Shown here piece after piece: positions 9,560 through 20,154 of a DNA stretch of 64,000 bases (positions are counted from its first letter, which is position 1; each line of letters starts with the position of its first letter). Origin of the DNA: Azolla caroliniana (lineage: Eukaryota > Polypodiophyta); contig JBHGNT010000001.1 of NCBI GenBank assembly GCA_043228905.1, forward strand, positions 7,564,001 to 7,628,000, written 5' to 3'. The notes beneath the pieces were generated by a model. It had not been told where the DNA came from, made no database searches, and saw only the letters and a list, made by a program, of their open reading frames with translations. A program made the position numbers and the translations under genes.

Positions 9560-12500
9560 GTAAAGACGTCGGTTGTCTAAAGATTCGTGTTGATGTGTAG
9601 AAGATCGACATCTCCGGCCTGAACACGCTCTCGAATGAAGTGATAGTGCACTTCAATATGCTTTGTGCGTGCATGGAACACCGGGTTCTGAGCCAGATAT
9701 ATACTACTCATGTTGTCACAGTAAATGGGAGTCGGATCCTTGATGGGAACGCCTAGATCCTTCAAAATCCTCTTGAGCCATACGGCTTCACATGCAGCTA
9801 CGACTGCACTCTTGTATTCGGCCTCCGTACTCGAAAGTGTGATAGTAGGCTGCTTCTTACTACTCCAAGATATTGCTCCGCTACTGAGCGAGAAGATAAA
9901 TAAGGAGGTTGATCGTCGATCAACTTTGTAGCCTGCCCAATCCGCGTGTGTGTACCCTTTGAGTCGTATTGGTGTGGCCGATGCGTAGAGAACGCCGTAA
10001 TCCATTGTGCCGCTGACGTATCGTAATACTCGCTTAGCGCAATCGAAATGGATATCTCGCGGAGTTTGCCTGAATGGTCTAAGGAGTCCGAATGGATAGC
10101 TAAGGTCGGGTCGAGTGATCGTGAGATAGATGAGGCTCCCGATCAGGTGACAATATTGGGTCGGCCCGCACTCATTTGTGCCAGAGTCAGCATCTAGTTT
10201 GAGGTTTCGATCGAGAGGCGTAACGACCAATTTGCACTCAATCATCCCGAACTTGTATAACAAGTTGAGGATGTAGTGTCGTTGAGAGATCATGATGTTG
10301 GTCGGAATCTAAATTACTTCGATGCCAAGGAAGTAATGGAGCTCCTTCATGTCCATCATCTCGAATTTTCCGGAGAGGGGGGACTTGACCTTGTTGATGT
10401 CGACTAGACTTTCACCTCCAATGACCAGATCATCCATGTATATGATGATGACAATTAGGCTTCTAGAGTCATGTCGTATGTAGACTTCTAGAGTCGTGTC
10501 GAAAGCCGATTTGATGAAGATATTGCATAATCTTCGAATGCCAAGCACGCGGTGCTTGCTTGAGGCTGTAGAGTGGCTTCTTGAGTCAACACACGACTTT
10601 CGGATGAGTAAGCAATTCGAAGCCGGGTGGTTGTACCATGTACACCTCCTCTTCTAATTCGCCTTGAAGAAAGGCGTTCTTGACGTCCATTTGGTGGAGG
10701 TGCCACCCTTTTGCCGCTGCAAGTGTGATCACGGTCCGCACCATCGTCATTTTTGCCACGGGGGCAAAGGTTTCTTCATAGTCGACTCCATGTGGTTGTG
10801 CGTATCCTTTCTCTACGAGTCGAGCTTTGTAGCGGTTGACGAATCCTCCGGCATTATACTTCACCTTGTAGATCCATCTGCAACCAATTGCCTTCTTGTG
10901 CGGTGAGTGGGGAACGAGATCCCATGTCTTGTTCTTGTGTAGTGCATGCATCTCCTCGTTCATTGCTTCGATCCATCGCGGCTTCGGAAAAGGTTTCCGG
11001 CTCCCGTACTGTTGCCACCTTCATCATAAATGTGTAATGGTACGCCATGTACTCATCGTAGCTGGATCGGCTTACGAGGTTCTTTTCACGGGTGGATCGT
11101 CGGAGCTTCTTGTTTGCGGATTCTAAGGCTTTCTTCACTCCATTTGTCCGGATGTCAAGGCCTTCGAACTCACTATGGAGGGAGTGAGTCGATTCGATGT
11201 TGTCGAAATGATGATTTTCATACTCCGGCATTTTCGCCTTCCCTTTGTCCAGCTTTGGACTTGGCCGAGATGTGCTCGGATCGCTCGGGGGCTCTTGTGG
11301 CCCACTAAGCTTTGTCGTAATTGGGCTTTCTTCGAACATGCGTGTGAGCCGATCTTCGGCTTCTATCTCTATTTCGGTGGAATTGGGGTCGAGTGGAATC
11401 GAAGTCGAAGTTGTCTCTAGTGCATACCAAGATGTGAACTCATAAAAAACGACGTCTCGACTTACTCGAGATTTTCGAGTTGAGGGGTTATAGCACTTGT
11501 ACCCCTTTTGCTCCAATGAGTTTCCTATGAGGATACATTTCTCCGACTTCGGGTCGAGCTTTTGTCGCTTCTCATCGGGGATGTGCACGTACGCAATGGA
11601 GCCGAGTATCCGAATATGCGATAGGTCCGACTTCACTCCAAAAAACTTCTTGTGCGGAGTAAGTTCGTGCACACCCGATGTCGTACACCGATTCATGAGG
11701 TATACGGCCGTGTTAGCCGCTTTTGCCCAGTACGACTTCGGCACGTGCTATTCGTTCATCATGGCCCGTGCCACTTCGAGGATGTGCCGATTCTTTCGTT
11801 CGGCCACTTCGTTTTGTTGTGGCGTATGTGGACACGAAAACTCTTGTTGAATTCCTTCTTTCCGTAGATATGCCATAAACTCATCTGAGAAATATTCCTT
11901 GCCTCCATCCAATCGAAGGCACCATACGTGTCGACTCGTAGCTTTTTCGACTCCACTCTTGAATTTTTGGAAGTGTCCAAACACTTCGCTCTTTCGCCGC
12001 ATCGGGTAGATCCAAGTGTGCCTAGAGAAGTCGTCGATAAAGGTCACGTATTATCAGCATCCGCCGAATGTCCCCGTTTGAGCCGGTCCTCATACATCGG
12101 AATGAATTACGTTGAGTACGCCTTTGCTTACATTCCTCTCCTTCGGAAATGGATGCCAATGTTGCTTGCCGAATTGGCAAGCCGCACATACGCCTTCAAT
12201 CTCTCTCTCTTTGAAGGTCGGGAGTTCAATCATGACTCCTTTCGATTGCATCGCCTTGAGCTTTTGAAGGTTGATATGGCCAATCCGCTTGTGTCATAAC
12301 TCTATGTTGGACTCAGCTTTCGTGCCTTTTGCAAACATGGCCAATTTCATCTCGTTCGAGTCGAGAATGAACATTTGGCGCTCTCTTCGTCCGCGTGCGA
12401 TGAGTCAGCCCTTTTTTTCGATGAAGCAACCGCCTTGATTAAATCGAACTTGCATTCCTTGCTCTACAATTTGGCCGACGGAGACCAAATTCTTCGTGAT

Positions 12501-12790
12501 AGTTGGTAGATGCAAGACATTTTTAATGTAAGTTTGCTTACCTTTTTCTCCAAACAGAACATTGCCGAAGTGTCGTCTCCGGTTTCGACATAGCCGGGTC
12601 GTTCCAGCTCTCGAAGTTCTCGGAACCATTCTTGATGAGATGTCATATCGTTCGAGGCACCGGAGTCGACGAACCATACCTCTTCCGGACCCGAGGCACT
12701 AGTTGAAGTAGAAGCCGACATAGAATTTGCTCTATGTCTCATCAGGAACATTCCGCCACGATCGTCATAGTCAAAGTTGGTGGCGTAGTT
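9560..12790 (-). pseudogene. Copia B pol (nearly complete, several stops)
   Basis: Reading down the minus strand, the protease motif VWFVDSGAS is at about 12660 with its catalytic Asp intact. The integrase core follows at 11748-12047 (DFSRHTWIYPM, HTPQQNEVAERKNRH). The IN C-terminal part and linker fill 10854-11744. Reverse transcriptase lies at about 10309-10990, with the catalytic box YMDDL at about 10425-10440. RNase H is at 9577-10293 (HADWAGY, STEAEYKS, YCDNMSSIYLAQN). The catalytic boxes I can check are kept, but the frame is broken at several places (for example near 11745, 10586-10590, 10550, 10300 and just after HINTNL at 9577). It cannot make one polyprotein as it stands. Copia A is its decayed relative. 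Confidence 0.88.
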
Positions 12791-12799
12791 GGTGAGTTG

Positions 12800-14290
12800 T
12801 CGGCTAGTGGAAGCCGACTCGCCTATCTTCTTATGACATTCTTCTTTGCGGTGACCGATTTTTCCGCAATATTCGCATTCGACCGAGTTTTGTCAGCTCG
12901 GACTAGAATGGTGGCTCCCCCTTCTTTTGAAGGTTCCTTGATGGCCTCCATCTTGTTTTCGTAATTGGGCCTCGTTTGCCTCGTCCTTGGCCAAATTGGC
13001 CTCTTCTTGCACGGCCCCGTCCTCTTCCTTTATCCGAATGAGTGTAGAGCATGTGGCCTTCCGAGGCATTGCTCTTTGTTCGAACATGATTTTCTTCGAC
13101 CAACAACATGGATTGAAGATCGAAGAAGGAGGGTGGATTCTCTCGTGCTAGTACGACGGTCCGCATTGCGCCGAACCGTGGTGCAAGGCCACCGAGGCAT
13201 ATTTGCACCATTTCGTCATCCTCCATATTGACGCTTATCGAGCTAAGCGAGTCGCAAAGCTCCTTGATATTCAAGGTGTGGCTTGTGATGGACATATCCC
13301 TTTTTTAGATGTTGTTCAACTCTTGGCAGAGTTGAAGCTTTCTCGCGGTTGTGTTGGCGGCGAAAATCTTTCGTAGATTCTCTCACGCTTTCTTTGGCAT
13401 CTCGGCTTCTCGAATGTACCCGAGCATGTGGTCGTGAACACATGTCGCCAAGCAATACATCACTTGGCTTGCTGCTTGCTCCCATGTTGCATAGTCGGCG
13501 TCTTTCGGGTCGGGTCGGTTTTCTTGTGCTCCTTTGATGTAGCCCCAATAGCCTTGGCCGACAAGGTATTGGTGCATCTTGTACTCCCAGATGCGAAGTT
13601 ATTTCAATTCAACTTCTCACTAGGGAGAGCGCTCCCCATTTGAGCATTCATTGTCGATTAAGGTTCCTTTCTTCTTTTCTTTCTCTCTCGAACACGAGCT
13701 ATGTAGTGGTACTATGATAGCGATGAGCCGGTTCTTCTTGAACGTCGGCGTAGAGCACAACGCACGATCACGAAGAGGCGAACGTCGACGTAGAGCACAA
13801 CGCACAATCACGAAGCTTTCTCGCGGTTGTGTTGGCGGCGAAAATCTTTCGTAGATTCTCTCACGCTTTCTTTGGCATCTCGGCTTCTCGAATGTACCCG
13901 AGCATGTGGTCGTGAACACATGTCGCCAAGAAATACATCACTTGGCTTGCTGCTTGCTCCCATGTTGCATAGTCGGCGTCTTTCGGGTCGGGTCGGTTTT
14001 CTTGTGCTCCTTTGATGTAACCCCAATAGCCTTGGCCGACAAGGTATTGGTGCATCTTGTACTCCTAGATGCGAAGTTATTTCAATTCAACTTCTCACTA
14101 GGGAGAGCGCTCCCCATTTGAGCATTCATTGTCGATTAAGGTTCCTTTCTTCTTTTCTTTCTCTCTCGAACACGAGCTATGTAGTGGTACTATGATAGCG
14201 ATGAGCCGGTTCTTCTTGAACGTTGGCGTAGAGCACAACGCACGATCACGAAGAGGCGAGTGGGCTAGATCGAGCTACCAAATCGCTCTG
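12800..14290 (-). pseudogene. Copia B gag with internal duplication
   Basis: The gag product begins near 14115 and includes MHQYLVGQGYWGYIK and HDHMLGYIREAEMPKKA. It continues through 12903-13295 (ENPPSFFDLQSMLLVEENHVR) to a perfect CCHC zinc knuckle (CEYCGKIGHRKEEC) at about 12830-12875. About 448 bp of the amino-terminal coding and leader region is present twice (13334-13781 and 13812-14259). Both copies carry the same TGG-to-TGA-type stop after MPKKA (13861 and 13383), where Copia A still reads W. The stop is therefore older than the duplication. A functional gag would form the particle shell, but this copy is disabled. Confidence 0.88.
13334..14259 (-). repeat. Tandem duplication of 448 bp (478-bp period) in Copia B
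   Basis: Bases 13334-13781 and 13812-14259 differ at four positions only by my count. A 30-bp spacer (13782-13811) lies between them and is itself a second, slightly diverged copy of 13742-13771. The duplication is close to the primer-binding site. Confidence 0.93.
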
Positions 14291-14296
14291 ATACCA
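14285..14296 (-). other. Primer-binding site of Copia B (initiator Met tRNA)
   Basis: On the minus strand TGGTATCAGAGC starts right after the 5' LTR ends in TTTACA. It equals the plant consensus complementary to initiator Met tRNA. Confidence 0.95.
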
Positions 14297-14750
14297 TGTA
14301 AAGAATCGGGTATGAGTCTTGTGTAGCGGAAGAGATGTGTGTTATGTGTATGTGTGAGAGGAATTAGAGGAGAGATGAGAGAACACAAGATAGATAGAAA
14401 AAGGAATACTCAAGAAGAAGATGTATATTTGACAAGTAGAATAAGAATTACAAAATGTAGCATAAGAAGGAGTCACAACCGACATAGTATGAAGTGTGAG
14501 GAGGGTGCTTTATATATAGTCACCCTCTCTCTTCATTAACTAACTACAACAACCACTCTCTCTCTTGGAGAATGTGAAGACTCATAGTCATGGGGAATAT
14601 GTAACTCATTAGTTATGTGTCATAGAATATGATTCTATGGCACATAGTTAATGTGTAGAGAGTAGTGGTGTGATTCTTGACCTTGGAGTAATCATAGATT
14701 CTCAAAAGGTGTGTTCACACGTTGGACTATGTTGAGCTTGATTCTCAACA
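14297..14750 (-). repeat. 5' LTR of Copia B
   Basis: 454 bp with the same termini as the LTR at 8927-9383. It is bounded inside by the primer-binding site and outside by Copia C sequence at 14751. Confidence 0.95.
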
Positions 14751-15760
14751 ACCTTCGTGTCAACCATGTCCCACACTCGGTATCCAAACTCATCATCGCC
14801 GTATCCAAGGAATATGCATGGCCTGGACTTCGGATCAAACTTTGCTCCCTTGTCCTTTGCAACATGCACGTAAGCGAGACAACCAAACAACTTTAGATGA
14901 CAGTAAGACACGTCTTTACCGGTCCATACTTTCTACAGTGAGTCTCCTTCCAAGGGCACTGAAGGTGATCTGTTTATCACATAGGTCGTTGTCATCAACG
15001 CCTCAACCCAAAACGGCTTGGGTAACTTTGCATGTGCTAGCATGTTCCGGACTCTCTCCATTATGGTCTGGTTCATCCTTTCGGCCAATCCGTTTAGCTC
15101 TGGTGTCTTTGGCATGGTGAATTCGAGCCGGATTCCCTTCGACCAACAACACACCTCGAATTACCCCCGGTATTCTCCTCTGTTGTCCGCTTGAACCGCC
15201 TTCAACTTCCGACCGGTTTCCCTTTCCACTCTCGCGTGGAATTCCTTGAAGACGGATAATACCTGGTCCTTCGTCTTCAATGGCGAGACCCACAACTTCT
15301 GGCTATGATCGTCTATGAACGTCACGAAGTACTACGATCCGAAATGTGACTTCATGTCCACTTGGCATACATTGGTATGCACAAGTTCCAATGGGGCATT
15401 TTGTGTCATTGGTGGTCTTGGCCAGAAAGAGGTTCGGATTTGCTTGCCAGCCAAGCAATCAGTGCACTTGTCAAGATGTACGTCTTTCACCCCCAGAATG
15501 AGGTTATCTTCAGCAAGTCTTCTCATCCCTTTATGGCTCATGTGACACAACCTCTTGTGCCACAGCTCACCAGCATTGTCGGATGACACGTTCACTTCTT
15601 CTTCCCGGCATATCCGAGCATGCATCGGGTATAGTGTGTTGATATTCTGGGCTCGGGCCACGATCAGGCTCCCTTTGCAAAACTTCATGACTCCGTTCCG
15701 AATGTTAAGCATGTAGCCTTCATCATCCAGCCGATCGGTTGATGTCAGGTTCAACCAAAC
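14751..15760 (-). pseudogene. Copia C pol, integrase part only
   Basis: The minus strand reads a GAG-pre-integrase segment at 15332-15754 (GELWHKRLCHMS, CTDCLAGKQIRTSF). Integrase core pieces follow in shifted frames at about 15003-15320. The integrase 3' part (MPKTPELNGLAERMNQTIMERVRNML) spans 14933-15154, and the post-integrase segment is at 14702-14911 (LFGCLAYVHVAKDKGAKFDPK). The first 50 bp of that last open frame lie inside the Copia B LTR. Reverse transcriptase and RNase H are absent because the element ends at 14751, at the Copia B boundary. Frameshifts are present. This is a different Copia lineage from A and B. Confidence 0.85.
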
Positions 15761-15772
15761 CTTTGGAACGTG

Positions 15773-16858
15773 TCAGACATCCTTCAATAGCAACTTGCAC
15801 CCGGTTGACGTAGTCAACCACACGTCTCCTATGCCGATAATTCGGCATGCACCTTCGTTTCGCATCCAAACAGAACTGTGATATCTGGCTCTATACAATG
15901 AGAAGCAATTCCAATTGGGGGTAAGATGGAACGAAGTTCCGGAGTCGACCACCCATGGTGTCTCGTCATTGACAAGATGCAACTCACTCTCCTTGGTGAT
16001 TAGCAACAGTTCTTCCTCACTTGTCGCGATCACAGACGTTCCTTTTCTTTCCGAAATGTTCTTCGGTTCCGAAAAGTCAACTCCCCCTTTGGATTTCCTA
16101 AAGTGTCGGCAATTTGTCTGGAAGTGCCCCGACTTTCCGCTATAAAAGCAAGTGGGCCTTCCCCTCGACTTCGACCTTGTCCCCGATTTGTCTCGGTTTT
16201 GGGGACTCCGATTTTGGCCTCTTCCCCGGTTATCATCATAGTCCGTGACCAAGGCTGTAAGATCGGTTCCAAACTCTCGGTCCTTCCGACGAGCTTCTTC
16301 ATCTAGCAAGCTCGATTTTACCCTTGCTAGGGACAACTGTTTTCCTTCCGGCCCGGTGTTGCCCAAAGTGACAACTAGCGTCTCCCAACTATCCAGGAGA
16401 GAACCGAGCAGGAACAACGCAAGTACCTCGTCGACTAGAGGTACTTCCAATGAGGTTGTTTTGTTTATGAGCCCCTGGAATGCATTCATGTGCTCCGGCA
16501 TGCTGGATCTATCTTGGTACCGGAGTCTCACTAACTTCCGGAATACCGAAACCCGATTTACGACGTTCTTGCTCTCTAGCATGGTGCCAATTTTCTCCCA
16601 AAGCACATGTGTCTTACTTTCTTCATTAAAGTTTTTGTACAGGCTCATGTCGATGAAGCACCGAATGTATGTTGTTGTCTTCATATGCATCACCTTCCAC
16701 GTCGTGGCATCGATCTTGTCCGGCCTCTTGTCTCCAAACTGCTTCGGCAACCAAAGATCTTTGACCACGAGCATGTCCCTCATCTTCGACTTCCACACAG
16801 GATAGTTGGAGCCGGTGAGCTTGAACATGCTTCCAAATGACTCTTCCATTTTCTTCAA
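15773..16858 (-). CDS. Copia C gag with protease start (361 aa)
   Basis: This is an uninterrupted 361-codon frame starting 14 bases past the primer-binding site. The N-terminal half is a UBN2-type gag (SNYPVWKSKMRDML, WKVMHMKTTTYIRCFID). A zinc-knuckle position at about residue 235 reads CFYSGKSGHFQTNC, in which the second cysteine of CCHC is serine. The protease motif PWVVDSGTSFHLTP begins near residue 307 with the catalytic Asp-Ser-Gly kept. In an intact element this part forms the particle and processes the polyprotein. The frame stops just after the protease region, where related elements read on into integrase, so the product would be gag plus a partial protease. It is a retroelement gene, not a host gene. 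Confidence 0.85.
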   Translation of the reverse strand: MKKMEESFGSMFKLTGSNYPVWKSKMRDMLVVKDLWLPKQFGDKRPDKIDATTWKVMHMKTTTYIRCFIDMSLYKNFNEESKTHVLWEKIGTMLESKNVVNRVSVFRKLVRLRYQDRSSMPEHMNAFQGLINKTTSLEVPLVDEVLALFLLGSLLDSWETLVVTLGNTGPEGKQLSLARVKSSLLDEEARRKDREFGTDLTALVTDYDDNRGRGQNRSPQNRDKSGTRSKSRGRPTCFYSGKSGHFQTNCRHFRKSKGGVDFSEPKNISERKGTSVIATSEEELLLITKESELHLVNDETPWVVDSGTSFHLTPNWNCFSLYRARYHSSVWMRNEGACRIIGIGDVWLTTSTGCKLLLKDV

Positions 16859-16871
16859 GGTTTAGAACCTT

Positions 16872-16883
16872 GCTTTGATACCA
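16872..16883 (-). other. Primer-binding site of Copia C
   Basis: The minus strand reads TGGTATCAAAGC three bases after the LTR ends in CTGCACA. It is one base from the initiator Met tRNA consensus. Confidence 0.9.
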
Positions 16884-16886
16884 ATT

Positions 16887-17432
16887 TGTGCAGAATGGGG
16901 CTCGGACACAACCGAGTCTTAAACACTCAATGGAAGAAAGCAAGAAATGAAAATAAGACTAATGCACTTACACAGAATGAGACGACACCGGATGTTAACG
17001 TGGAAAACCCTAAATGGGGGAAAAACTACGGGAGCACATGGACTCCAACTATCACTATAAGAAGAGGATACCAACCGAGACTCGGAGGCAACGACCTCGA
17101 GCTCTATGTCTTCGCCAATCGGTGATTATAACAGAAAAGCTTTATGTATCTCTCTCTCTCTCTCTCTCTTTGTCTTTTTGTCTTTTACAATAGTCATAAC
17201 AACAACTCTTACAACTACTTCAAGTGGTTTCCCCAAGTCATATTTACACTCATATGACTTTAGGACTATTTACAAATATAGCCATGACAAGCCCTCTAGA
17301 AACATATTTACAGATATGTCCCTGGATCTGGTTCACACTAGATTCATCCAGATACGTATGATCCGGCCCCTTCCTTTGGTTCGTATAATCCGACTCCTCC
17401 AGATCCCATCTGGAGGGACTGAATTCCCAACA
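16887..17432 (-). mobile_element. 5' LTR of Copia C
   Basis: 546 bp, starting TGTTGGGAATTC (at 17432, reading down) and ending CTGCACA. It contains three palindromic segments (17235-17260, 17263-17283, 17301-17322), a GA-rich run, and the TTTTCCACGTTAACATCCGG block that is also found in the LTRs at 1-683 and 28585-29386. It therefore ties those solitary LTRs to the Copia C lineage. Confidence 0.88.
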
Positions 17433-17682
17433 ACAACATTAGAGCTACATTAGCAAGCAATGAAATTCACAAGGACATTGTACAAAAATATGTTGAAAGA
17501 GATTATTTCATTGGCAATACATTAGTACATATGTATGCTAAATGTGGGTCACTTGTTGAGGCACAAGTAGTATTTAATAGGCTTTCAGTCCAAGAATAGG
17601 TTTCTTGGAGTGCACTAATTGCAGGATATGCTGAGAATGGGAAATTTGAGCAAGTGCTCAATCATTGCTATCAAACAAAGAA
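17433..17682 (+). pseudogene. PPR gene fragment
   Basis: Starting right at the outer edge of the Copia C LTR, the plus strand reads NEIHKDIVQKYVERDYFIGN, then LVHMYAKCGSLVEAQVVFNRL, then SVQE, a stop, VSWSALIAGYAENG. These are L- and S-type motifs of a plant PLS-class PPR protein. The TAG at about 17597 replaces what is usually aspartate-valine before the VSW motif. There is no start and no downstream motif, so it is a truncated relic, perhaps cut by the Copia C insertion. Confidence 0.85.
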
Positions 17683-17813
17683 TCCATGGCTAGCCATTGG
17701 GTCACACAAGACAGGCTTGGGAAGAACTATCGCTTCCTTTCCATCTATTTTGTATTTTGTAATTGATATGCCTTTTTAAAACTAATGGAAGGATATGTCG
17801 TTTGGAGAAAAAA
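17683..17813 (+). mobile_element. Retroelement 3' tail ending in an A-run
   Basis: This 130-bp segment (GCTAGCCATTGGGTCACAC ... ACTAATGGAAGGATATG ... A9) has a homologous copy in reverse orientation at 37632-37757. The ACTAATGGAAG motif close to the A-run is shared with the LINE 3' ends at 22911, 31320 and 38890, so it is best read as a 5'-truncated LINE copy. Confidence 0.65.
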
Positions 17814-19420
17814 AAAGTGTTCCTAATTATTTATCTTTATCTAATTTCTTATAAGTAAAATTTTTAGCTTGTTACCCTACTTGTATTTGCAATGCTTCAT
17901 ATAAATACGAGATGTTATTCAATATTGACATCTTCCATTGATTTATGTTTACATGATTTTTGCATAAATATGAATTAGCTAAATTTGTTGAACATGCATT
18001 ATTTAGAGGCAATTCACCTTGTGTGCCATTGTTAACATGACAACAAGTCATGGAATTGTTAATAGGAATCATCTACTATATATTTGCTAAATCTTCTTGT
18101 AGTTGTAGGATGTTGGATTCCTACTGATTGAAGCTTTTGCCTCTTCAATCCACACTATCACGATCTCATGTGTGCATTATGCCACTTCTTGCATTTGTCT
18201 AACAAAAACTTCCCTAGGTATCCTCCAAACTTCTTGTCAATTCCTATATCGAACTCATCAAGTTGCTCTTAAAGATGACCAAAGAATTTATTGTGGTTAA
18301 TTGTGTTTTCATCCAATATTCACATGAGTGCGAGGGAGATGTCAACTTCATAGTTTGTGCCTAGAGATCCATCTACTCTTACGAATGCATGTTGCTTCTT
18401 CATATCAATCAATCCATAGTTCCTCTTCTATTTTGTTAGGTAAAGGACCTTCAACTATATTTCAAGATCTTCCACTATCCATACTTAGAGTTACATACCG
18501 TCTATTCTTATTCTATCATAAATAATAGCCATCAAAGAGACTCAATGGAGCATGGACCAAGAATTTAGTAATCTTGCGTAAAAACTAAGCGAGACCCCAT
18601 AAATGTCAATAAACCCATGGTATCAGAAACAAATGGAGAAGTACTAGCTCTTATGTTTGTATAGGTGGACAACTTTGCACCAATGTTCTACATTAAAGTT
18701 GTTTGCAAATAAACCCACTATTGGGTGGGATGCATAGTAATTGTTGTGTTCCAACGAAGTCCAAAATTTTTAAGATCGAGTATCAACTATATATCCTACC
18801 TCTTTGACCCTCAAGCAAAACAAGCGATTAAGGTGAGTATGTAATCTCTATGTTTTATGACAATATATTCATTCACAAGATAAGAGTAACTCCTTTTGGA
18901 ATGAATAATAATGCTTTCTACTAAATGATGGTGGTGCATAGACAAGTAAAGAGAGTACTTCACGCAAAGACACAAAGAAGTGTTGAGCGCAAGAAGAACG
19001 TAGAATTTTAAGAGGAATACTTCCATTATGTAAATGTCACCACAATGCCTTAATGGTTGTTCTCCCATGTGTTGCACCTTCTTTCACAATAGAATATTGG
19101 ATTGTAGATATCCATGATTGTGTGTGCAACTGCAAACATAATGTATTGCAACAACAAAAATCTAAGAACCATCATATGTGTAGATAAGTTTAATTTTCTA
19201 GTTTCCCCCAAGTGATAAATAGTTGCTATATAGTTGTAGACAACCCATGGGATCCCCATTTTATCCCTTAGTCTCCACAACAAACATCGAAGTGGTTACA
19301 AAACAGAATGCAAAGTTTTTTTGGTCCATGGTAGCAATGATTTAAAAAAAAAGTGATACCAGACGTTTTGTGTTATAGTGGCAAGTATAAGACATACATG
19401 AAATGACCAAGATTGTGCCT

Positions 19421-19511
<91 letters not shown>

Positions 19512-19512
19512 A
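19421..19512 (+). repeat. (CT)n(CA)n microsatellite
   Basis: About 65 bp of CT followed by about 25 bp of CA in one uninterrupted tract. Confidence 0.95.
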
Positions 19513-20034
19513 ATAAATATTAGAGTTGGTCCAATTGTTCGCACTCACTCCAATAAAAGACAAGATGTTAGGACACATGTTATGAGATTTGCTGAACATG
19601 CACATTTTGCCCTGAATGAGTTCAAAAATCTAGTATCACATTTTGATACAATGTTGTGCCTTTGATAACATCAGACTATGTTTTACGTACATCTTCGAAT
19701 CCAACCCAATCTGTGCACAAATTTATCACATGTATGATGTGAAAACATTATATTTTTTGCCTCATAGGTCAAAAAATTTGACCGTCAAAGAAGATAATAA
19801 AATTCATCCATGTATAGTAAAATATGAAGTACAATTCAAAGTTGTGAATTGAATGACATTCACATTAACAATCACATACCTACTTTCCATTACTAATGTA
19901 TGAGCTACTTGTAACAAGAAAATGATATTGGAAAAGAATTTGTTCTTAAATATCGAGTAACAATCTATATTTATATGAAGAACAAGTAAACTTCTCTAAG
20001 ATATTTTAGTTGTTGATTTGTAGATAAAAACTTT

Positions 20035-20154
20035 GAACTAGTTTGAGGGTGGGAAAGGGTTAGAGCAAATCAATCGATTGTACAATATAGACGTGAACTA
20101 GTTTGGGGGTGGGAGAGGGTTAGAGCAAATCAATCAATTGTATAATATAGAAGT
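20035..20154 (+). repeat. 60-bp direct duplication
   Basis: GAACTAGTTTG begins at 20035 and again at 20095. The two 60-bp units differ at a handful of positions. Confidence 0.9.

Larger units (their letters stand above)
8927..14750 (-). mobile_element. Copia B, full-length Ty1/Copia LTR retrotransposon
   Basis: A 5.8-kb element on the minus strand with a 5' LTR (14297-14750), primer-binding site, gag-pol, polypurine tract and 3' LTR (8927-9383). The LTRs differ at about a dozen substitutions plus one 3-bp indel, counted by eye, around 2.5-3%. That indicates a fairly recent insertion. It belongs to the same family as Copia A, which it abuts in opposite orientation. The flanking pentamers (CTTGG before, ACCTT after) do not match. 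On one side lies Copia A and on the other Copia C, so the element has probably taken part in a rearrangement. Confidence 0.93.

Noticed and set aside
8922-14755. Target-site duplication for Copia B
   Set aside because: CTTGG on the left and ACCTT on the right do not match in either orientation. I report its absence instead.
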